From positions 160,502,971 to 160,566,970 of the forward strand of contig NC_081411.1 in NCBI RefSeq assembly GCF_030272615.1: a DNA stretch of 64,000 bases. Reading direction: 5' to 3'. A program made the position numbers and the translations under genes. The notes below the pieces were generated by a model. It saw only the letters and a list, made by a program, of their open reading frames with translations, was not told the DNA's origin and ran no database searches. The stretch's first letter is position 1. Every line of letters starts with the position of its first letter. Shown here in pieces: positions 57,030 to 64,000 of this stretch. Origin of the DNA: Cryptomeria japonica. Its lineage: Eukaryota > Streptophyta > Pinopsida > Cupressales > Cupressaceae.

Positions 57030-60000
57030 ATCAAAGCTAAAGAGGGAATACTCTATAAGCTATGATATGTCTTGTGTTTTCACTAAAAATATGATCACTG
57101 ACAATCAATTGAAGCCGGAATATGCACATTTGCAAAGGAGTGTTTTACCTAGTTTAAGGATTTTCCAACTTTTGACGAAGATGAATGGTTCAGATATATT
57201 CTCAGTTGCAATCATGGGGAATTCATTTGGTTGGACTAGCCATATAAAATTACTAAAGAATTCATCAAGAATATCACATGGCTTCATAAGGTCAGAGGTT
57301 TGTCAGGGCCTAGGTCAAAACTTTCTAACACATAACTCTCCAAACTAACCAGTGCCACGTTTGATGGTAGATCAATGAGAGTTGATGATATATATGGGAC
57401 ATTGATGTAAAATTTGCAGGAATGGTGATTGATTACAAATTTTATCAGTCTAACCAGCTGAAATTTGTCTCTGGAACTGCCATGCTCGTTGTACATTAGA
57501 TGGTCGAGGAGGATGTACATTATGATTTGTGCAGTGTAATGCTCAAGGAGCTAATGACCAATCTTTAGAAGATAAAGAAAGACAAGAAAAATACATTCCT
57601 GTATGGATCTTTTATCACATGCTTGGCATTTTACTTTTTGAACATGGTTCTTGGTTATGGTAAAATACAATGGGCTTTTGATAGACCGGTAGCTACCCAA
57701 ATGGCATAGGTATTAGATGGGCAAGGTGATAAATAACAAAAGGCTAATCTATGGGCCTTCTTTAAAACTTTCCAAGAATAAATGAAAAATAGAGTTAGAA
57801 TTCCAAAGGAAATTGTAGAAAAATATAAAGATGCTATTTATCATATAGTTAATAAAGATGAACATATGATGGATGCAGTTCAGCCTAGAATAGTCTCGAT
57901 CATGCTAATGGGATATAAAGTGGATGAGGCCACACTAGATGCTTATGCACAACATTTATTGAAAGCTCGAATTGATGAAAAAGAAGAAAAATTTGGCACA
58001 ATTCAGGAAAAAGGTTTAAAGGTTCAGCAGGAACAAGTTGCACCCGCCATAAGAAAGAAAATGATAAGGGTTGCAGCTGAGACATTAATCAGTGAGGCTC
58101 ATGATAGGGCTGAAACTAAACAAAAGGTTAAAATCCTTAAAGCCCAGAGAAAGGAAGAAATGAAGCAGAAGAAGAAACAAGAAAGTGAAGTGAAGAAGGC
58201 ATCTCAAGCCACTCCTAATATGGTCCCGGTTACATCTGAGACATCTAAGCAACCGGAAGCACCATCCGGCTAGCTTGCTAGACCCAAGCCAAAGGAATCA
58301 GTAAGAAAAAAACAAAAACCGGCTAGCCATTACATGATTGTATCTTCAGAGGAGAGTAAATCTGATGAAGGGATCAAACAAGCTTCGAAGAAGAAAGGTG
58401 TTTTTGCTAGGGTTGTGAGAGAAAAGAAGGAAGAACATAAGAAAAAACCTGAGATGGATCCTCCTTGGAAGACTCCCAAAATCACAATTGTACATAGGCA
58501 GAAGCCTAAGGCAGATGATCAATCTAAACGAGAAGCAAAGATAAGATCCGGTAAGAAGAAATTAGATGCTCAAGACATTATTGATCAGATCATTAATGAT
58601 AGTAATTTGGATAACATTTCTACATTCTTTATGTTTTTGATGATAAAGATAAGAAGAAATTAGAGCATGCAATTGTTTAATATCTTGATTCTTTTAGTAG
58701 GACTTTGATTGAGGTAGAGAAAATTTTCCCTAAGGAGTTATATGATAAGTTAGGGGTCAGAAAATTACATGCACAAACTTTGGACTGACAAATAAAGGAA
58801 ATAAATTTGGTCAATCTATGTCCAACAATAACTCCACTAGAGATTGCAGATTTAATTAATAAGATGGGTTCAACTGAATTCAATCCTAAACACGAGATTA
58901 ATAACTTGATGTTAGAAAATTTTGAAGAAATCCGGAAGGAGACCATTGACATCTGGGTCAAAATTCTTTTAAGTCTTAATTATGAGTTGAGTCTCAATTT
59001 TGTATAGTCATAAAACATACAATTACTAGGCGACAAGGAACTAGAAAAATCAAATGACCAAAATGTAAATACATAGCCACCGGTTAGCACTCCACTGGTT
59101 ACTACACAACCGGCTAGTGAGTCCAATTTTGGTACTAAGGATACTTAGAATCCTTCAGAATCCCATGTACAAGATGTAGACACAAAGGTTGAGAAGGATA
59201 AGGATACCGATGATAACGCCTCTGATGATGCACCAAAAGTGAGTCAGGCACCAAGTGGTGAAGCCACCGGTGCACAGGAGGTAAAGGATACAAAGGATAA
59301 GTCATTGGTTGACACAGGTAAATTGACAGTTACAGACTTCCCTTCTAGTTTAGCAATTGACACATCATCCTTTGCCAAAAGGAAAATGCCACAATTTTCT
59401 ATCAGGTTTGACAAGCCTTATCATATGATGTCACTGGTAGAGAAAATTTTGGCCACTACAACACTCTAGGCACAAGCTACTCAAGAATTGGCTTAGGAAG
59501 AGTCTAAAGACAGACAATTTATTCAAAACACTTTTGAGGTTTTGAACCGGTTTGTAGTGGATTTCCAGGCAAAAGAAAGTGCAAGCTCATCCAGTAAATT
59601 GCAGGCCATTATTGAATTCATTCCTAAGCAATATGATTCTTTGGTTAAAAAAAATTTAACAAAGGAGAAGAATAAATTTGTTGAGGCCCAGAAGCAGGAA
59701 TTTTTGCAAATGATTGCATTTGAGAAGGCTAAACTTCAAATTTGTTTACAGTCCATTGATGTAGCATTAGCAGAAGGAGGAAAGGTGTATAAGACTTGTC
59801 TAGATTTTTCTAAGCTTACAACTTCTATAGACAAGCAAATTTTGGATTGTAAAGATAACTTGATTGAGATCTCTAATTAAACACAAAGTTCTTTTGATGG
59901 TATAATTTTGGGGGTTATGGATCAAATTTTGAGGTTAGAAAATGAAAGGAACAACATAATAAGGAGAGACACAGAGCTCAGGAATTTTATTGGTCCCCGA

Positions 60001-60250
60001 CTTGATAACTTATTATTTCACAAAACAAAGTGTATATCTAATGTGCAATAGGATGATCCCACAAAATCTGAGGCAATTGAGTATAATGCCAGTGCCTTGA
60101 ATGGATTCACCTCCATTCTTGATTCTCTTAAGTAGGGTTGGGACACATACTTTTCATTTTTGAAGACTTTATATGCTGACATTTTGAAGCATGTATATGA
60201 AGAGATGTATATCTGTACACAATTTTTGGTGGTAACCCCACTTTATCATT
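57030..60250 (+). pseudogene. Long unrecognised protein of the non-autonomous copia-type element
   Basis: A decayed frame of about 1,000 codons. It can be followed from about 57370 (DVKFAGMVIDYKFYQSNQLK, then VEEDVHYDLCSVMLKELMTN and IQWAFDRPVATQ) into the open stretch 57782-58273. One shift near 58660 moves it to the frame used at 58807-60240. The middle and C-terminal parts are Lys/Glu-rich and helical (LISEAHDRAETKQKVKILKA; KNKFVEAQKQEFLQMIAFEK), suggesting coiled coils. A Thr/Ser/Asp-rich low-complexity linker lies at 59080-59330. No zinc knuckle, protease, RT or integrase motif is seen. Most breaks are TAG or TAA. It may be a highly diverged gag or a captured gene. Confidence 0.55.
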
Positions 60251-60349
60251 GATGCTGAAGGGGGAAGAGTACATTAAAAAATGGATGTATTGGTCTAGAG
60301 GAGAAGACTCAGAGATGATACCATTTTTCACATGAGTGTTGCCATCAAT

Positions 60350-60364
60350 GCCAAAGAGGAAGAT
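60350..60364 (+). promoter_or_regulatory. Polypurine tract of the non-autonomous element
   Basis: ccaaagaggaagat immediately precedes TGTTGG of the 3' LTR. A second purine tract, gctgaagggggaagag, lies at about 60251. Confidence 0.7.
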
Positions 60365-61242
60365 TGTTGGCAATTGACACTCATCCGATAAGGTGAATTG
60401 CATTTAGGGTTGTCATTGATGACAACTCATCTTCAGGTGTTGGTATTTCTCATCCGGATTTATTGTCATATCATTTTGTATTGATTGGGTCAACTGGTAT
60501 ACACACTTTGCTTTATTCTTATTAACTGGTTAGTCTTGGTACCGATAACAAATATTTGCGACACGGTTAAGTATAGAACTGGGTTAAGGTATTTTTGGGA
60601 CCCCGGTGGAATCACTTGTGGGATTTATGGTAGCATGTGAGCCGACATCAAACATGATCATCGAGATAATGCATATCATACGTTATGATCCAGTAGCCGA
60701 TAGATTTATTTTCTTCATTGAGGCCAACATATTGAACAAATTAAAAGGGTATTTAAGGGAGAACATTTAGCAATGGATTTGATGATTGTGGTTATGTGAT
60801 TTTGGATGCGAATCATTTAGAGATTGATGGTATATGATTTGATTAGGGAGTGGAAGATTTTTTGTGTAATTTCACGTGCATAGCCCCAATCGGTAGTAGA
60901 ACTGAGTATCAAAAAATTGATTCAGGGGAGGTTGGCAGAGCTTAAACCAGAACTTATCCAGCATGGTCAGATGCATTCTATAAGTTCATTTCTATATGGA
61001 ATCATTGTATAATGTTGTGTAAGTCACTGAGACTTCTGTTTGAATAGTGAACTAGAGGCGGTGAGTTTGATTGCATGTGCAATCCACTCTATCTAATATT
61101 TCTATACTTTGATATTGTGGGTATTAGCCCACCGTGGTATATAGATATTATGGGTATCAATCCCACCGTGGTTTTTCCCTTTACAGGGTTCTCTATGTAT
61201 AAATATTGGTGTTATGGTATTGTTGCTTTATGTGTTGGTTGG
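60365..61242 (+). repeat. Truncated 3' LTR of the non-autonomous element
   Basis: It matches 39762-40640 in order (TGTTGGCAATTGACAC, gtttttccctttaca, tattggtgttatggtattg), then breaks at 61242 where the minus-strand Tat-like LTR starts. The last 110 bases of the LTR are missing in the window. Confidence 0.8.
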
Positions 61243-62688
61243 TGATGCTTTGCAAAAAGGAGATTGTTAGGATGACAAAACACAAACAACAAGCGTTAGT
61301 GTTAGCAAATCAAAATTTAAACAATAGCCTAATCAAGCATATCAAGAGAGATACTAAATAAGAAATGGAAAACATGCAAAGACACAAGAAGTAAACTAAA
61401 CTCCTCCAAATACTGACCAAAACATTCATAGTGGCTCCTCCCTTGTTACTCTCCTCTCCAACTTCCCAAATGAGTGTAGCTGTCAATTGCTTTTTGCACT
61501 ATATTTTGGATGTCTTATGGAGATTCAAGATTATGAAATAAAAGCTCATGAAATGCAAACTTGAACAAACTAAAAATGATATTATTATCTAATCTAGTGT
61601 TGATTTTAGTCCAAAAGAGTAACTCTAAATGCTTATGCTAAATGCTCTCTAAAATTCACTATAGGTTAAATGCATACAAGTTTTCATGATCTGGATTATG
61701 AAGAAATGGGCTCTATTTATAGGAAAAATGGAGAAATGGAGGGTTGAGATTGAATAATCTCAACAAGGGTCAGGATTGAATGGTTTATGATCCATGTGGG
61801 GAATTTCAACCCAATCCTAGGATGTCAAGTGTCAACATGAGAGGGGTTGAGGGGAGAGGGAATAAGCATTAAATGCTTGACATGACTGGAGGGTTAACTT
61901 AGGAGGTAAGATTAAGGTTGACTTGAGTAAATAAATTCATTATCCCAAGAATAATGCTTTTATCCAATGGATAAACTCTTGTGCAAGAGTTAGAGAGATA
62001 ACCATGGTCAAAGCAATAAATGTTTGAGGAGACACATGGGTCACATGAGGGTTGAGGTAGGGGTCAAAGTCCCTAACCATGGGTGCAAGTGGATTTAACT
62101 ATAAATGGTTATGTAAGAGTCATTAATGGTCATGTAAGAGCCATTAGTGGTTTGGAAGACTTTAGAGGTTGGCTTGTTGAACACATAAAGCATTAAATGC
62201 TTTTCAAAGACTTTGGAGTCTTGGAGAAGTGACTTCAAGTTGCTTAGGAATGTGACAATAATTAGGGGATAGATTAGGCTAATTAGGAAGGGGTTAGAAG
62301 AGTCTAGAAGGGGATTAGGATTGCAAGTGGGTTTGGTGGGTGAGGGAAAATAGGATTTTTATTAAAATAAAATTCATTTATTTCAACAAATAGGTGCAAC
62401 TTGTATTTTTAGGAGAATGCAAGTGGGGGGGATTTTAATGATTTATTTAATTTATTTAAAAAAGGAAAGAGGATTAAATGAAATAAAGAGAATGTATTCA
62501 TTTAATTGATTGTGAATTTGGTTTAATGAATTAATTAAAATAAATTGAATAATTTATTTAATTAATAGGAGAATGTTTGAAGATGAATTAATTAAATGTT
62601 AATTTAATTAATTGATGGCTAATGGATTTTTAATCAAATAAATAATAAATATTCATTTAATTAAATTGGACAGATTTATGTGACTACA
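61243..62688 (-). repeat. 3' LTR of a second Tat-like element
   Basis: 1,446 bp on the minus strand from TGTAGTCACATAA (62688) to TTTGCAAAGCATCA (61243), the same family as the solo LTR at 6248-7704. The minus-strand TATA box is at 61714-61721 and the AT-palindrome array at about 62350-62680. It is joined to a polypurine tract and internal sequence on its right, so it is the 3' LTR of an element running off the window. Confidence 0.88.
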
Positions 62689-62706
62689 TTTGCCCCTCTT
62701 TGAGAT
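62689..62706 (-). promoter_or_regulatory. Polypurine tract of the second Tat-like element
   Basis: On the minus strand tctcaaagaggggcaaa directly precedes TGTAGTCACA. It is almost identical to the tract of the complete Tat-like element, which links the two families. Confidence 0.8.
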
Positions 62707-62998
62707 AGTGCAGTTTATCACATCATTTCAAAGAAAGAAAAATAGGTGTGAAGAAATATGCCCCATAAAATGTTAATTTAATGGGTGGTATTCCCCCTCG
62801 AGAGATGGGCCAAAAATATCAAAAAATTGGGTCATCTCTTGAAAAAGAACAATAAGGGGAGGGGAGGTAAAATAGAAGAAATTAGCAATAACGAGGAAAG
62901 AATGGAAGAAATCGGAGATAAAATGGAGAAATGTGAGGCTCAAGAAGTTCACGGGGACCGCGACAGTGAGTGGGAGAAAATTAGGTTTACGGCAGAGG

Positions 62999-63006
62999 GT
63001 ATATAT
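62999..63006 (+). promoter_or_regulatory. Candidate TATA box of the second PMD gene
   Basis: TATATATG lies about 100 bases upstream of the ATG at 63104, mirroring the spacing in the complete element. Support comes from position only. Confidence 0.4.
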
Positions 63007-63103
63007 GGGGGTGAAGGGGGAAAAATAGGGTCATTTGCATTCATCTCCATAGTGATTTTAGAGCTCTAATAGTGACCTTTTGAAAGAGCAAGCAGTAGTT
63101 AGG

Positions 63104-63179
63104 ATGCTGGTACCAATAGAAGATCATTGGCTAGAGCAAGCTCATCGATTCCAGCAGCCAGATGACTAATGGACCAGCG
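63104..63179 (+). pseudogene. Second PMD gene, exon 1
   Basis: ATG 63104 opens a short exon (MLVPIEDHWLEQAHRFQQPD) ending at the donor g|GTATGTG. Like exon 1 of the complete element it has an HRF...FQ-type core. An in-frame TAA lies near its end. The exon length leaves one extra base relative to phase 0, so a small indel or a different donor is likely. Confidence 0.5.
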
Positions 63180-63791
63180 GTATGTGAATTTGAAAAAAAA
63201 AATTTCATGCATTTTTGATAGGTTTTTTAGCTTGTCCAAGTTGAGTCAAAATAATAGCACTAAAACTATGTTTTGGCGTTGTTGTCAATTTTTTTAGCGC
63301 TATTGTGCCACTATAGCGCTTTTGAAAATTGTAGCGCTATTGCCTAGTTGATTTAACACTTTTGCAGGTTTAGCGCTAGTGAGTCCTTCTTGTAGCGTTG
63401 TTGTTTTTAAATGGCACTTTTGCATAGTGCTTATAGCACTATTGTTTGCTTAGCGCTATTGTGTAGTGGGTTTAGCACTATTGTTAGCATATTAGCGCTA
63501 TTGTTTGTAGAGTAGCGCTATTGTTAGGAAAATAGATGCCCCAGTGGTTTTGAAAAAGAATCTCCTGATGGTAATGATGGATGGATGGAGAGGTGAGTTG
63601 TTTTGAACCATAGTAGCCCTGTTGAGACTAGGTCATTAGGATAAATGTTCGTTGTAGTCTAGGTGTGCCATGATTGCATACCTGTTGAGACCTGAAGATA
63701 CTGGATCAAAGTATTTGTTGATAGTTGAGGTTTAAAATTAAGAAAGTTTGAAACAAATCAACTGATGATAATGGTTGATGTATGTGTGTAG
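63180..63791 (+). other. Intron of the second PMD gene, with minisatellite
   Basis: Donor GTATGTG at 63180 and acceptor tgtgtgtag ending at 63791. Between about 63270 and 63530 the motif TAGCGCTATTGT and close variants repeat about a dozen times. The intron position, just before a Glu-x-Leu start of exon 2, is the same as in the complete element. Confidence 0.6.
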
Positions 63792-64000
63792 GAGGATCTT
63801 CACGTCTTACAGATGCACGAGAGGCATCCAGCCACACAGGTGCTGCATCATCGATTGATAGAGGCCAAGGTGGATTGCATTGCAGTGACAGGCTTGCACA
63901 ATGTTATGCATATGCCCATGATTCAGATGAATTGTGATTTGATTACAGCATTGACAGAGAGGTGGCACATTGAGACGTGTACATTTCACTTAACTCAGGG
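63792..64000 (+). pseudogene. Second PMD gene, start of exon 2 (cut by window end)
   Basis: Open to the window end. It starts Glu-Asp-Leu (compare Glu-Tyr-Leu in the complete element) and then shows LITALTERWHIETCTFHLTQG. This aligns with LTALAERWHSETCTFHLPMG of the first PMD. It is on the plus strand, antisense to the element whose 3' LTR is at 61243-62688. The C-terminal part lies outside the window. Confidence 0.8.

Larger units (their letters stand above)
39762..61242 (+). mobile_element. Non-autonomous copia-type element, interrupted by the Tat element and truncated
   Basis: The 5' LTR is 39762-40754 and the 3' LTR starts at 60365 and is cut off at 61242. Removing the inserted Tat-like element (40812-56982 plus one ATTGG repeat) leaves about 5.3 kb. 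The body carries one long decayed reading frame with no recognisable gag, protease, RT or integrase, and a copia-style polypurine tract before the 3' LTR. No canonical tRNA-Met primer site follows the 5' LTR. The 3' LTR end is replaced by the LTR of another element. Confidence 0.75.

Noticed and set aside
57105-57520. Minus-strand ORFs at 57105-57287 and 57284-57520
   Set aside because: Shadows of the plus-strand reading frame of the non-autonomous element, with no domain of their own.
1-64000. CRISPR arrays, rRNA or tRNA genes, bacterial operons
   Set aside because: None seen. The direct repeats are LTRs or minisatellites, and the sequence is plant nuclear in character.

Overview
The window looks like intergenic DNA from a very large, repeat-rich seed-plant genome. 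A gymnosperm, most likely a conifer, is my best guess. The reasons are nested LTR retrotransposons of different ages, LINE fragments, AT-rich spacer, no intact host gene, and many old elements decayed mostly by substitution. The species cannot be fixed from sequence alone.

Layout. 0-11.2 kb: LINE debris. It holds an ORF1 remnant with a DUF4283-like domain, a 5'-truncated ORF2 (RT, zf-RVT, RNase H) split by a 1.46-kb solo LTR, a 1,225-bp tandem duplication, and a decayed ORF resembling putative plant transposon proteins. 11.2-16.8 kb: spacer with a degenerate minus-strand PPR-like pseudogene and a cluster of four hairpins. 16.8-30.4 kb: a copia-type LTR and gag-only-like body, with a minus-strand Ty3/gypsy chromovirus (17927-29166, TSD GTTTA) inserted inside the LTR. 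The chromovirus itself carries two further LTR-type insertions. 32.35-39.20 kb: a decayed Ty1/copia element with both LTRs but most of the integrase core missing. 39.76-61.24 kb: a second copia-type element whose body encodes a long unrecognised non-pol protein. It is interrupted by the youngest insertion, a 16,171-bp Tat-like Ty3/gypsy element (40812-56982, TSD ATTGG, 780-bp LTRs differing at five sites). 61.24-64 kb: the 3' end of another Tat-like element on the minus strand, running off the window.

The most interesting content is in the Tat-like elements. Between pol and the 3' LTR, on the antisense strand, the complete element carries a spliced gene for a plant mobile domain (PMD) protein: a candidate TATA box, a 22-codon first exon, a 764-bp intron packed with two minisatellites, and a 664-codon second exon. 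The second, different Tat-like element at the right edge has the same plan in the same relative orientation, with a different minisatellite in its intron. In the complete element both gag-pol (2,503 codons) and the PMD exon are single frames with no frameshift. Each is broken by 13 stops, all of the kind made by C-to-T change in CGA, CAG or CAA codons. That is more damage than the near-identical LTRs would predict, which suggests an already defective copy was mobilised in trans.
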